64,000 nt of DNA from Ohtaekwangia kribbensis (GTDB taxonomy: Bacteria; Bacteroidota; Bacteroidia; Cytophagales; Cyclobacteriaceae): contig NZ_JBHTKA010000008.1 in assembly GCF_042676245.1 (NCBI RefSeq), positions 434,001 to 498,000 of the forward strand, in the 5' to 3' direction. The position numbers were made by a program, and so were the translations under genes. A model generated the notes under the pieces. That model saw nothing but the letters and a program-made list of their open reading frames with translations, was not told the origin of the DNA and did no database searches. Each line of letters starts with the position of its first letter. Positions within the stretch are counted from its first letter, which is position 1. Positions 33,237-42,167 of this stretch are shown one piece after another.

Positions 33237-35231
33237 ATGGGCCGCAGAATTCTTCTCCTGATCTGTCTTGTGCTCGCCTCTTACAAGATGTACCCTCAAA
33301 CTATACGCCTGGAAAATGCCGGGCATATAGATGTAAAGGGGAACATCGGACATTGGCGGGATGCAACCCATAAACTTACACTGGAGGAAATAAAGAGTAT
33401 ACAATTCGACTCGCTTCCTCCTTCCAAATCTCCCAACTTCGGTTTCGACCGCGCTACGCACTGGTTCAAACTAACCATTACAAATGAATCTGCCAATCAG
33501 GATTGGCTGATGGAGATTGCCTATGCTCCGTTAGACTTTATTGATTTTTATATGCTCACCGATTCATCATTGGTAGGCCTGCATAAAACTTCGGGAGACC
33601 GGCTGGCCATCAAGAGCCGCGATGTAGCACACCGCCATCCTATATTTTCATTTAATATACCTACCGGTGAAACGCGCACCATTTATCTGAAGGTAAGTAC
33701 TATATCTTCGGTGCAAATGCCTGTTACCATCTGGAAGCCGGAGGTGTTCTATGCTGCCAGTTACAACGTGCAGATTGTAAACGGTTTCTTTTATGGCGGT
33801 ATGATATTGATGCTGCTATACCAGTTGTTCCTATTTCTGTCGGTTCGCGATCGCATTACATTTTACTATGTACTCACATTGATGTCCATGGTAAATATAG
33901 TTTCATTGTTCCAGGGGTATACGTTTTTCTATATATATCCCAATTCTCCGAGGCTGAACGATATCTTCGCGATGTTCTCGGGTCCAGCGTTTGTACTGAC
34001 TTCCACTTTCCTGACGCGCTCCTTTCTAAACCTGAAGAAATTCAGTCCGTTGCTGGATAACCTCATGCTCATCAACATGTCCCTCAATCTGCTGGCGGGG
34101 TTGTGCATGTTCATTTTCTTTCCGAATGTATCGTACGAATATCATCACTATTTTATACTCATCCACTGTTTGCTTGCGCTGATCAGTGCCGGGTATTGCT
34201 TCCTGAAAAATTATCGCTCAGCACGCTACTACCTGCTGGCCTGGGTCACCGTTTTAATCGCAGCCGTTTTCTTTACCATCAGCAACCTTGGTTTTATACC
34301 GGGCTACCTCAGTACAAACTATAGCGGGCTTATGGTGGGATGCATCATGCAAATGCTATTTATATCCTTTGCATTAGGCGATCGCTGGAATATACTTCGA
34401 AAAGAAAATCAGCTTGCCAAAGAACTCGAACTGAAACGTAACCAGGAAGAGAACGAACGTCTGGAGCGCGAAGTACAACTGCGCATTGAAGAGATACAAC
34501 ACAAGAGTGAAAAGCTGGAAGAAGTAAACCGCGTAAAGGACAAACTATTCTCCGTTGTATCGCACGATATTAAAGGACCACTCGGATCATTACAACTTGC
34601 GCTTTCGCTTTTAAAATCGGGCGATGTAAGTAAAGATGAATTTCAAAATCTCGCGAAAGCACTTGAAGTCCGGTTCAGCCAGACAACTGAATTTATAGAG
34701 AACCTTTTGCAATGGGCAACGCTTCAATTGAAAGGAGAAACGTATGATCCCGGCTATCTTGATCTTTCAAGAACAGCGGAAGAAACTATATCGTTAATGG
34801 AAGCCGAGCTTCGCAGAAAAAACATTAACGTTAAAAACAATTTACACCATTCTTTACAAGCATACGCTGATCTAAATATGATTCGGTCGGTGCTGCGAAA
34901 TTTACTTACCAACGCTATCAAGTTTACCGGTACTGGTGGCACCATTACGTTAAATGCCATGCGCACCGATCAACAGGTAATTTTATCAGTAGCGGATACA
35001 GGGGTGGGTATACCAGCCGCGAACCAGCACAGAATGTTTACCCTGGGAAGTATAACCACACCCGGCACCAAACAGGAAAAAGGAACCGGTCTTGGTCTTT
35101 TACTCTGCAAGGAATTTGTTGAAAAGAATGGCGGCCGTATCTGGTTTGAAAGTGTGGAAGGCAAGGGCACTACATTCTATTTCTCACTGCCAGAAAACAA
35201 TGGTGCGGCAGAATCTGTTGCCATCGCTTAA
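33237..35231 (+). CDS. 7TMR-DISM sensor histidine kinase
   Basis: The ATG at 33237 (MGRRILLLICLVLAS) is preferred to the GTG two codons earlier, giving 664 residues. Order: signal peptide; extracellular 7TMR-DISMED2 domain (about 25-155, WFKLTITNES..., IYLKVSTISS); seven TM helices (about 170-385); coiled coil; HisKA with phospho-acceptor in VVSHDIKGPLG (about residue 440); HATPase with NLLTNAIKFTG, DTGVGIP and GTGLGLLLCKEF. The design is typical of Bacteroidota carbohydrate- or envelope-related sensors. No response regulator is adjacent on its strand; the OmpR-type regulator downstream is paired with a different kinase. It probably shares a transcript with hemB. Confidence 0.92.
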   Translation: MGRRILLLICLVLASYKMYPQTIRLENAGHIDVKGNIGHWRDATHKLTLEEIKSIQFDSLPPSKSPNFGFDRATHWFKLTITNESANQDWLMEIAYAPLDFIDFYMLTDSSLVGLHKTSGDRLAIKSRDVAHRHPIFSFNIPTGETRTIYLKVSTISSVQMPVTIWKPEVFYAASYNVQIVNGFFYGGMILMLLYQLFLFLSVRDRITFYYVLTLMSMVNIVSLFQGYTFFYIYPNSPRLNDIFAMFSGPAFVLTSTFLTRSFLNLKKFSPLLDNLMLINMSLNLLAGLCMFIFFPNVSYEYHHYFILIHCLLALISAGYCFLKNYRSARYYLLAWVTVLIAAVFFTISNLGFIPGYLSTNYSGLMVGCIMQMLFISFALGDRWNILRKENQLAKELELKRNQEENERLEREVQLRIEEIQHKSEKLEEVNRVKDKLFSVVSHDIKGPLGSLQLALSLLKSGDVSKDEFQNLAKALEVRFSQTTEFIENLLQWATLQLKGETYDPGYLDLSRTAEETISLMEAELRRKNINVKNNLHHSLQAYADLNMIRSVLRNLLTNAIKFTGTGGTITLNAMRTDQQVILSVADTGVGIPAANQHRMFTLGSITTPGTKQEKGTGLGLLLCKEFVEKNGGRIWFESVEGKGTTFYFSLPENNGAAESVAIA

Positions 35232-35254
35232 TATGAAAAATATACTATATATAC

Positions 35255-35935
35255 TCAGGCTACTTCCAGCCGGAAGCCTACACCGTGGTAGTTTACGATC
35301 TGCACTGCCGGATCTTCCTTCAGATACTTGCGCAGCTTGGAGATAAATACATCCATACTGCGGCCCATAAAATAATCGTCATCGCCCCATACTTCTTTCA
35401 GAATTTCTTCGCGCTTCAATACGCGATGTCGGTTGTAGTACAGGAGCTGAAGTACTTCGGCTTCTTTTTGGGTAAGTGTCTTTTCGCTCGCGGGGTTTCG
35501 AAGCGTGAGCGTGGTGTAATCAAATTCATAACTGCCAACGTGAAACTTCTTTAACTGATGCGGCAATTCTTCCGAACTTCTCCGCAGAAAAACCTCTATG
35601 CGACACAGAAGTTCTTCGAGGCTGAACGGTTTTGTAATATAGTCATCTGCACCCGTCTGGAAGCCCGTTAATTTATCTTCCATCATTGCTTTCGCAGTCA
35701 GAAATAATATAGGTATATTCTTGTTCTTCGAGCGCACATACCTGGCCAGCGAAAAGCCATCCTTCTTTGGCAGCATTACATCGAATATACAGAGCTGGAA
35801 GGAAGAAGTATTAAACGTATTCTCAGCGGCTTCACCATCGGTACAAAGCGTAACATCATAACCTTTCAGGCTCAGATTATCTTTAATCACAAAGCCCAGG
35901 CTCGGGTCATCCTCCACCAATAAAATTCTTTTCAT
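35255..35935 (-). CDS. OmpR-family response regulator (RprY-like)
   Basis: The product has 226 residues. The receiver (1-120) has the acidic pair in LLVEDD, phospho-acceptor Asp in CIFDVMLPKKDGF, FLTAKAM and the Lys in DDYITKPF. The C-terminal winged-helix (about 130-226) has LTLRNPASEKTLTQKEAEVLQLL (two short pieces) and the recognition region MGRSMDVFISKLRKYLK. It is 12 bases downstream of the histidine kinase gene, clearly the cognate pair. The pairing and kinase layout recall RprXY of Bacteroides, from memory. The TTAACAA repeats upstream of the kinase gene are candidate binding sites. Confidence 0.92.
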   Translation of the reverse strand: MKRILLVEDDPSLGFVIKDNLSLKGYDVTLCTDGEAAENTFNTSSFQLCIFDVMLPKKDGFSLARYVRSKNKNIPILFLTAKAMMEDKLTGFQTGADDYITKPFSLEELLCRIEVFLRRSSEELPHQLKKFHVGSYEFDYTTLTLRNPASEKTLTQKEAEVLQLLYYNRHRVLKREEILKEVWGDDDYFMGRSMDVFISKLRKYLKEDPAVQIVNYHGVGFRLEVA

Positions 35936-35947
35936 AGATGTTACTGT

Positions 35948-37210
35948 TTAGTCAACTGGTAAAAAAAATCTGAACAAGCTTCCCTTTCCAACTTCACTTT
36001 GCAATGTAATCGTACCTCCATGTGCTTCGATTATAGTCTTCACATAGCTCAATCCTAAACCAAAACCTTTTACATCGTGAACATTACCGGTAGGCACACG
36101 GAAAAATTTCTGGAATACACGCTTATGATTTTCTGAACTTATACCTATACCGTTATCATGAACCTCCACCGTTACGCCTTTAGCATGGTGCCTGGTTTTA
36201 ATGGTGATCTCAGGCTCTACGCGGCAATACTTAATGGCATTGTCGAGCAGGTTAGCCAGTACGTTGGTGATATGAAGTTTATCTACATGCAGCAAGCAGG
36301 GATCGCTGTCGCATTCTTCTTTTACTATACCGCGCTTTTCGTTCAGGGCTACTGATGTGTTTCGAATGGCATCTTGTATTAACTGGGTCATTTCAACGCG
36401 CTCTTTCTTCAAGCCCATATCTTCTTTATCAAGTCGCGCCATTTGCAGCACGCGCTCAACCTGTTGCTTGAGACGAAGGTTTTCTTTTTCGATAATCGAG
36501 GTATAATTCAGCAAGCGCTCTGGTTGATTTACGATGTTCGGATCTTTCAGCACCTCCGTAGATACAGCGATGGTAGATATAGGAGTCTTGAACTCGTGTG
36601 TCATGTTATTGATGAAGTCCTTCTGTACTTCTGACAAGCGCTTCTGCTTCAAAATAACAAAGAGTGTATAGGCAAAGAATACAATCACCAGCAGCAACAC
36701 AAACGAAGAGAACGACCATATGCCCATCTGGTTAATGATGTGCGCTTCACGATTTGGAAACTGTACACCAAAATAATATCCATGCGTTGACCACTGCGGC
36801 AAGCTGTTGCTGATGTTCTTCTGTTTGGATTTTAATGGAACGTAATTGCCGTATATAATTTTTTCATGAGTACAGTCATATATACCATACTCGAAATCGA
36901 CCATGATATTTCGCTTCTCAAATTCTGTTCGCAGTAAAAATTCAAGCAGGCGTGCATTCAACTCGTTGTTCACCATTACAACAAAGTAATTTGTAGACAA
37001 TTGCTTTACCGGGTTGTTGGAAGGTGGCGGTGTATCATTGATATCATATATCTGCTGTGCTACATTATATAGTGCTGCCGTAACGGTGCGTTCAAACTCT
37101 GCTTCTTTTAAATCAAAGGCACGTCTTACCCAGTATAATTGCGTAATGGTTATACCGGTAATGCACAGTGTAGCCAGAATTACAATAAGACGGATCGTAG
37201 AATTTTTCAC
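35948..37210 (-). CDS. Sensor histidine kinase (RprX-like)
   Basis: With the GTG at 37210 the N-terminus is VKNSTIRLIVILATLCITG (translated with Met), matching the K-x-STI opening I recall for related kinases; an ATG at 37237 would add nine residues. About 420 residues: TM1 (about 5-25), periplasmic sensor domain (about 30-160), TM2 (about 160-185, SSFVLLLVIVFFAYTLF), HisKA with MTHEFKTPIST (about residue 202), and HATPase with NLLDNAIKY, DNGIGIS and GFGLGLSYVK. It is the first gene of a two-gene unit with the OmpR-type regulator. Confidence 0.92.
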   Translation of the reverse strand: MKNSTIRLIVILATLCITGITITQLYWVRRAFDLKEAEFERTVTAALYNVAQQIYDINDTPPPSNNPVKQLSTNYFVVMVNNELNARLLEFLLRTEFEKRNIMVDFEYGIYDCTHEKIIYGNYVPLKSKQKNISNSLPQWSTHGYYFGVQFPNREAHIINQMGIWSFSSFVLLLVIVFFAYTLFVILKQKRLSEVQKDFINNMTHEFKTPISTIAVSTEVLKDPNIVNQPERLLNYTSIIEKENLRLKQQVERVLQMARLDKEDMGLKKERVEMTQLIQDAIRNTSVALNEKRGIVKEECDSDPCLLHVDKLHITNVLANLLDNAIKYCRVEPEITIKTRHHAKGVTVEVHDNGIGISSENHKRVFQKFFRVPTGNVHDVKGFGLGLSYVKTIIEAHGGTITLQSEVGKGSLFRFFLPVD

Positions 37211-37250
37211 ACTATAAAGGTACGAGTTTGGATGCAAGTGTGCTGATGCT

Positions 37251-37289
37251 TTAACAAGTTGTTAACAATTTTTAGAGAATCGTTAACAA
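37251..37289. promoter_or_regulatory. Three spaced TTAACAA repeats, candidate response-regulator operator
   Basis: TTAACAA occurs at 37251-37257, 37262-37268 and 37283-37289, on the same strand at offsets of 11 and 21 bases, close to one and two DNA turns. The middle copy is also part of the palindrome TTGTTAACAA (37259-37268). It lies between the divergent kinase and DUF1573 genes. OmpR-family proteins bind such direct repeats, so the neighbouring regulator is a candidate. Confidence 0.45.
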
Positions 37290-37367
37290 GCGATTTTAAA
37301 TGGTTTACGGAGTTTTGTACTGTGTTCGGACATAGACTTTTTATTTAACCAAAAACAACTTTAAACT

Positions 37368-37775
37368 ATGAAAAGAGTAACATTTATCATCCTCGGTTTC
37401 GTGTTTGCTTCTATAGCTATTGCACAAACCCTGGCATCAAACGAAAAGCCTGGCAATCCGCTGCGCGAAGCAGCTTTTGCATGGGTGCAGACTTCATTCG
37501 ATTTTGGCAAGATTAAATTGAATGTTCCTGTAACGCATGAATTCAAATTTACCAACAGTGGCGATGCTCCGCTGGTAATAACTTCGGTACAAGCATCATG
37601 CGGTTGCACGGTGGCAGAGTATAGCAAAGAACCTATACCCAGCGGTGGACAAGGCTTTGTAAAAGCTACTTATAACGCTGCAAAAGCCGGTGTATTTACA
37701 AAAACTGTTACCATCAACTCTAACACACAAGATGGTGTTGTGCTGCTTACTATTAAAGGCGAAGTAACCAACTAG
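37368..37775 (+). CDS. DUF1573 secreted protein
   Basis: The product has 135 residues with a signal peptide (MKRVTFIILGFVFASIAIAQ, cleaved after AQ). The rest is one DUF1573 immunoglobulin-like domain: FDFGKIKLNVPVTHEFKFTNSG, PLVITSVQASCGCTV, then GFVKATYNAAKAGVFTKTVT. The Cys-Gly-Cys in the ASCGC segment is typical. These small domains are common and uncharacterised in Bacteroidota; an envelope or adhesin role is inference. It is divergent from the sensor-kinase gene. Confidence 0.88.
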   Translation: MKRVTFIILGFVFASIAIAQTLASNEKPGNPLREAAFAWVQTSFDFGKIKLNVPVTHEFKFTNSGDAPLVITSVQASCGCTVAEYSKEPIPSGGQGFVKATYNAAKAGVFTKTVTINSNTQDGVVLLTIKGEVTN

Positions 37776-37794
37776 TTGCCAGGCAACATAAAAG

Positions 37795-37830
37795 AAAAGG
37801 CCTGTGGTATATATTTACCGCAGGCCTTTT
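37795..37830. terminator. Bidirectional terminator between DUF1573 and glmS
   Basis: AAAAGGCCTGTGGT (37795-37808) pairs with 37817-37830 (one G-T), with poly-A before and poly-T after the stem, so it can stop transcripts from both convergent genes. Confidence 0.85.
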
Positions 37831-37849
37831 GAATTACTATAGGTCTATT

Positions 37850-39685
37850 TTATTCTACGGTCACAGATTTAGCGAGGTTACGAGGCTGATCTACGTTGCA
37901 ACCACGCATTACCGCGATGTGATACGAAAGCAACTGCAGTGGTATAACCGATACCATTGGCATAAGCGCTTCGTGTACAGCCGGCACTTCAATAACAAAC
38001 TCCGCCATTTTCGGAATGAGCTGATCGCCTTCTGTTACTACAGCGATTACTCTTCCTTTACGGGCTTTTACTTCCTGTATATTGGAAACCACTTTTTCAT
38101 AAGAGCTGTCGCGGGTGGCTATAAATGCTACCGGCATTTCTTCATCAATCAACGCGATAGGTCCGTGCTTCATTTCGGCAGCCGGATAACCTTCAGCATG
38201 TATATAGGAGATCTCCTTCAGTTTCAATGCTCCTTCCAACGCTACCGGGAAGTTGTAGCCACGGCCGAGGTATATAAAGTTGTGAGCATCTTTAAAGGTA
38301 GCCGCTATATCCTGTATCTGATCATTCAGTTTTAGAGCTTTCTCTACTTTGTCTGGTATAGTTTCCATCTCTACCAGCATTTCGTGAAGCTTCTGCTCGC
38401 TGATCGTTCCTTTCTTACCCGCTACTAACAGGGCTATCATGTTCAGCACGGTTAACTGCGCGGTAAATGCTTTGGTACTAGCCACACCAATTTCAGGACC
38501 TGCGTGTGTATAGGCACCGGCATGTGTAGCACGCGCTATAGATGAACCTACTACGTTACATACACCAAAAATTACTGCGCCTTTTGCTTTGGCAAGTTCA
38601 ATGGCTGCCAATGTATCGGCCGTTTCACCGGATTGAGATATAGCGATCACAACATCGCCTTCGCGGATCACCGGGTTTCTATAGCGAAACTCAGAAGCAT
38701 ATTCTACTTCTACCGGTATGCGACAAAATTCTTCGAAGAAGTATTCCGCTACTAAACCTGCGTGCCACGAAGTTCCGCAGGCAACAATGATAATGCGATC
38801 TGCATTAACAAGTTTATTTACGTATTCACGCAAACCACCGAGTACAAGTCTGCCGCGCTGTGAATCCAGGCGACCTCTCATACAATCTTTAATGGAGCGA
38901 GGCTGTTCAAAAATTTCCTTGATCATGAAGTGCTCGTAACCACCCTTTTCAATGGCTTCCAATTCAAGATCAACGGTCTGTATATAGGGTGTTAATGGAA
39001 GATTGGCTGTATTGGTGATGCTAAGTTTACCATCGCGAATCACCGCAATCTCCTGATCGTTCAGATATACCACTTCATTGGTATACTCTACTATAGGTGT
39101 AGCATCAGAAGCCAGGAAGAATTCATTTTTACCCACGCCAATTACCAGCGGGCTTCCTTTACGAGCTGCCACCAGTAAATCCGGTTCTTCAAGCGACATG
39201 ATAACGATCGCGTATGCACCAATAACTTTTGTTAGCGCCAGGCGTACGGCTTCTTCCAGCGAGCAATCTTCATTCTCCTTTATATCTTCAATAAAGTGAA
39301 TGAAAACTTCCGTATCGGTTTCACTTTGAAACGTATGTCCTTTACGGAGTAATTCTTGTTTCAACGCGCTATAGTTCTCAATGATGCCATTGTGAATGAT
39401 AGCAAGTTTACCGGATGCCGAGTAATGCGGGTGAGCGTTGCAGTCGTTCGGTTCACCGTGGGTAGCCCAGCGCGTGTGACCAATACCGATATTGCTGTTG
39501 AGACTTTTATCTTTCAGATGCGCCTCAAGTTCAGATACCTTGCCTTTTTTCTTGTAAACGTTCAGGCCACCATTCAGCAGTGCAATACCTGCGCTATCAT
39601 AGCCGCGGTATTCCAGACGTTTCAAACCTTTAATAATTATTTCATGGGCCTGACGTGGGCCCACATAAGCAACAATTCCGCACAT
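37850..39685 (-). CDS. glmS: Glutamine--fructose-6-phosphate aminotransferase
   Basis: The product has 611 residues, the usual length. Cys2 is the glutaminase nucleophile (MCGIVAYVG). The N-terminal domain (1-240) has HTRWATHGEP and NGIIENY, and two SIS domains (about 285-420 and 455-600) hold ACGTSWHAG, SQSGETADT and EGALKLKEISY, ending DQPRNLAKSVTVE. It makes glucosamine-6-phosphate for peptidoglycan and LPS (EC 2.6.1.16). It is the last gene of an operon with the DUF4270 gene (13-base gap) and the short glycogen-synthase gene. glmM lies elsewhere in the window at 54.5 kb. Confidence 0.96.
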   Translation of the reverse strand: MCGIVAYVGPRQAHEIIIKGLKRLEYRGYDSAGIALLNGGLNVYKKKGKVSELEAHLKDKSLNSNIGIGHTRWATHGEPNDCNAHPHYSASGKLAIIHNGIIENYSALKQELLRKGHTFQSETDTEVFIHFIEDIKENEDCSLEEAVRLALTKVIGAYAIVIMSLEEPDLLVAARKGSPLVIGVGKNEFFLASDATPIVEYTNEVVYLNDQEIAVIRDGKLSITNTANLPLTPYIQTVDLELEAIEKGGYEHFMIKEIFEQPRSIKDCMRGRLDSQRGRLVLGGLREYVNKLVNADRIIIVACGTSWHAGLVAEYFFEEFCRIPVEVEYASEFRYRNPVIREGDVVIAISQSGETADTLAAIELAKAKGAVIFGVCNVVGSSIARATHAGAYTHAGPEIGVASTKAFTAQLTVLNMIALLVAGKKGTISEQKLHEMLVEMETIPDKVEKALKLNDQIQDIAATFKDAHNFIYLGRGYNFPVALEGALKLKEISYIHAEGYPAAEMKHGPIALIDEEMPVAFIATRDSSYEKVVSNIQEVKARKGRVIAVVTEGDQLIPKMAEFVIEVPAVHEALMPMVSVIPLQLLSYHIAVMRGCNVDQPRNLAKSVTVE

Positions 39686-39698
39686 AAAAAAATTGGGT

Positions 39699-41261
39699 TT
39701 AGTTTACCGTTGGAACAGTATAGTAAACACGAAGTACTATATTATTCTTGTTAAAGACAACACGGTTCATCGACTTACCGAGTATATGTCGTCCATACGG
39801 AAATGATGAAGAAGCACCTTCATACGGCACAAGAACTGCCTTGGTAAATTTCGCCTCTTCAGCCGTTTTACTAAACAGTTGCTGAAAAAATAAACTTGCA
39901 GAACCTTTATACTTCTTGTCTGTCTCAGAGTAATTCAGCGTAAAGAATCGTCCGAGATCATTCATGATATTCAAGGTACTGTCAAACGGAACAGCACCTG
40001 AATAATAATTTGAAGTATTGGTGAGATCGTAGTTGATAAAGCCTTTATAGGAATTGATCTGTGTTATATCATTGCTATAGGCTGAACTGTTTCCGCGGAA
40101 GGCAGGTTTCTTTAAACGATTATTATCCTTTACCAATTTAACCAGCAGGTTAGAAGGCGGTACATTACTTCCCGGATCCTCTACATTGATAACCAATTCA
40201 GCCGAGTTGATAACCAGTTTATCCTGTGTTGCCGCAAACTCTTCAAATTTTGAGAAGTCTATTTTCGTTACTATACCTGCACCTGCCTGAATATAGCGCA
40301 GGTCTCCGTTCGGCTCTGTATCCTGGTACTTAGTAGTAAGCGTAGCAAGTTCGGAAGAAGAACGATCGGCTATAATCTGGTTGTAGCTGATCAGGTTTGT
40401 AAGTGTGAACTCGATTGCCAGCGTATCTTTCGTGGTGTGAAAGTGCATTACTATTTTCGTAAAATCATCCCCTGGTTTTATACCGAGGATCTTATCGGAA
40501 TTACCCGGCACCAATGCTATACCTTTAAACTTGTCGGTGAAGTAAGTATAGCTTGTAAAATCAGTTTTGCTCGCTGTTGTTGCCAGGTTGAACAATCGCT
40601 GGCCGAAGGCGGCACTTAGGGGTACCGTTGTATAAGTCGTATCAGGCGTTGCGTCTGCAGCTTTCAGTTTATATTCATCAGCACTTATGTTAAAGCTTTT
40701 GGTTCCTAATGCGGTTGGGTCGTATGCGGCAACGGACTGACTGAAATATGTTTTCTGATAGCTATAGGTTGTTGTATGTGGTTTTTGTTGTCCACCGGTT
40801 TGCGTAGTAGTAGTAACATCAAACGAACCTTTCAATGCATCGGTCAGTTCATGTACATTAATCTCTTGTGATGTATTACCACTTGCGCCATACGCATAAT
40901 AATCATGACGCAGTCGAAGCGATATAGAATCGAATACAGGCGAGTGGTTTGTAACCGAAGTGTCTAATCCGCTCTTGGGCAGAAATTGCGCGAAAGCAAT
41001 TGCAGTAGCATCACCGAAACGTGCATCGTCAATCTTACCCACCAGCAGACGGTTCAGATCATTCGAAGCATTGTTATTCGATGTACGAACAGAGTCCAGC
41101 AGTATAACACTGGTCTCTATAGGTATATCTACATAAGAAAGATTGAATTTGGATGTTGGATTTTCGTAACCGAGGAGGCTGGTTCCATCTTCGCACGATA
41201 AAAAAAATAGGGCAACGGCCACTATAGCCCATTGCCCTACGCGCTTAACCCGCAAGTTCAT
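39699..41261 (-). CDS. DUF4270 family lipoprotein
   Basis: The ATG at 41261 (MNLRVKRVGQWAIVAVALFFLSC) gives a lipoprotein signal with Cys near residue 23 and 520 residues in all; the longer frame to 41372 has no signal. The SC-EDGTSLLGYENPTSK opening and DSVRTSNNNASNDLNRLLVGKIDDARFG (part) are characteristic of DUF4270 proteins, large beta-rich lipoproteins found near glycogen-synthase and pantothenate genes in Bacteroidota. Function is unknown. Its start lies inside the last 17 bases of the upstream synthase-like gene, so translation is probably coupled. Confidence 0.88.
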   Translation of the reverse strand: MNLRVKRVGQWAIVAVALFFLSCEDGTSLLGYENPTSKFNLSYVDIPIETSVILLDSVRTSNNNASNDLNRLLVGKIDDARFGDATAIAFAQFLPKSGLDTSVTNHSPVFDSISLRLRHDYYAYGASGNTSQEINVHELTDALKGSFDVTTTTQTGGQQKPHTTTYSYQKTYFSQSVAAYDPTALGTKSFNISADEYKLKAADATPDTTYTTVPLSAAFGQRLFNLATTASKTDFTSYTYFTDKFKGIALVPGNSDKILGIKPGDDFTKIVMHFHTTKDTLAIEFTLTNLISYNQIIADRSSSELATLTTKYQDTEPNGDLRYIQAGAGIVTKIDFSKFEEFAATQDKLVINSAELVINVEDPGSNVPPSNLLVKLVKDNNRLKKPAFRGNSSAYSNDITQINSYKGFINYDLTNTSNYYSGAVPFDSTLNIMNDLGRFFTLNYSETDKKYKGSASLFFQQLFSKTAEEAKFTKAVLVPYEGASSSFPYGRHILGKSMNRVVFNKNNIVLRVYYTVPTVN

Positions 41262-42045
41262 TATAGAAGTTGTAATACGATTCAGTATAGTTTTCGTCTT
41301 GTATAGTTTCAACTTTTTTCTCTTTGATCTTCTTGAAGAGGCCTTCGAGTTTCTTGGTTTCGCCTGCTGCAATTACTGCGTCAGAGAATTCAACACCAAG
41401 TTTAATAAAACCTTCGAAGTCTGCTGTCTTTAAATTACCCAGCATGTTGTCTTCGATATCCATCATCTTCACTTTATCCAATATATCACCTTTGAATTTG
41501 TGAGAGAACGGATTGTTATAGATCGAGAAAACTGTTTTTGTGTTTTTAAACAACGGATCATTTTTATAGGTGGTCTTCAGGTACAACGGAATGAAGCTCG
41601 TGATCCAGTCGTTGCAATGTACGATATCCGGACCCCATCCTAATTTACGAACGGTTTCAATCACGCCTTTGCAGAAGAAGATTGCACGCTCGTCATTGTC
41701 TTCATAAAAATTATTTTCCTTATCGTGAAATACAGACTTACGATGGAAGTAATCTTCATTGTCTATAAAGTATACCTGAAGTTTGGCATTCGGGATGGAA
41801 GCAACTTTAATGATCAACGGTTTCTCTTCATCACCTACAGCAATGTTAATTCCTGAAAGCCTCACCACTTCATGTAACCTGTTCTTGCGCTCGTTGATAA
41901 TACCGAAGCGCGGCACCAGAATCCTTATCTCCATTCCCTTCTCCTGCATGGCTTGCGGAAGTTTGCGAACAAAGTCCGCTACATCTGAAGTTTGCAGAAA
42001 GGGATTTATCTCACTGGCTACATAAAGAATACGGAGTTTTGACAT
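41245..42045 (-). CDS. Short glycogen/starch-synthase-like protein (GT5 half only)
   Basis: The ATG at 42045 (MSKLRILYVASEINPFLQTSD) gives 266 residues; the longer frame to 42114 has no support. It aligns with the N-terminal GT5 domain of glycogen synthase: YVASEINPF, MQEKGMEIRILVPRFG, DIVHCNDWITSFIPLYL and a VFSIYNNPFSHKF segment. The C-terminal half with the ADP-glucose site and catalytic Glu residues is missing, so synthase activity is doubtful. This short form is widespread in Bacteroidota as I recall. It is the first gene of a three-gene operon with DUF4270 and glmS. Confidence 0.85.
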   Translation of the reverse strand: MSKLRILYVASEINPFLQTSDVADFVRKLPQAMQEKGMEIRILVPRFGIINERKNRLHEVVRLSGINIAVGDEEKPLIIKVASIPNAKLQVYFIDNEDYFHRKSVFHDKENNFYEDNDERAIFFCKGVIETVRKLGWGPDIVHCNDWITSFIPLYLKTTYKNDPLFKNTKTVFSIYNNPFSHKFKGDILDKVKMMDIEDNMLGNLKTADFEGFIKLGVEFSDAVIAAGETKKLEGLFKKIKEKKVETIQDENYTESYYNFYNELAG

Positions 42046-42083
42046 ATTGATTAATTTTAAAAGTAGAACGGAAAATTGAGCCA

Positions 42084-42114
42084 CAAAAGTACAAATAAAT
42101 ACCCCCATGATCAA
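42084..42114 (-). promoter_or_regulatory. Promoter of the GT5/DUF4270/glmS operon
   Basis: On the minus strand, TTG (42114-42112), 20 bases, TACTTTTG (42091-42084), which matches TAnnTTTG. It lies about 39 bases ahead of the ATG at 42045. Confidence 0.5.
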
Positions 42115-42134
42115 CTTATTTTCAGTTTTCCCTA

Positions 42135-42142
42135 TATCTTTG
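42135..42142 (+). promoter_or_regulatory. -7 element of the panC promoter
   Basis: TATCTTTG, exact match to TAnnTTTG, 25 bases ahead of the panC start. No clear -33 TTG at the usual distance. Confidence 0.4.
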
Positions 42143-42167
42143 CCCCCCTTTGCCAGACTGGCCTAAA

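Noticed and set aside
37829..38335. 168-residue plus-strand frame inside glmS
   Set aside because: Antisense to glmS, Tyr/Arg/His-rich shadow composition, no signal.
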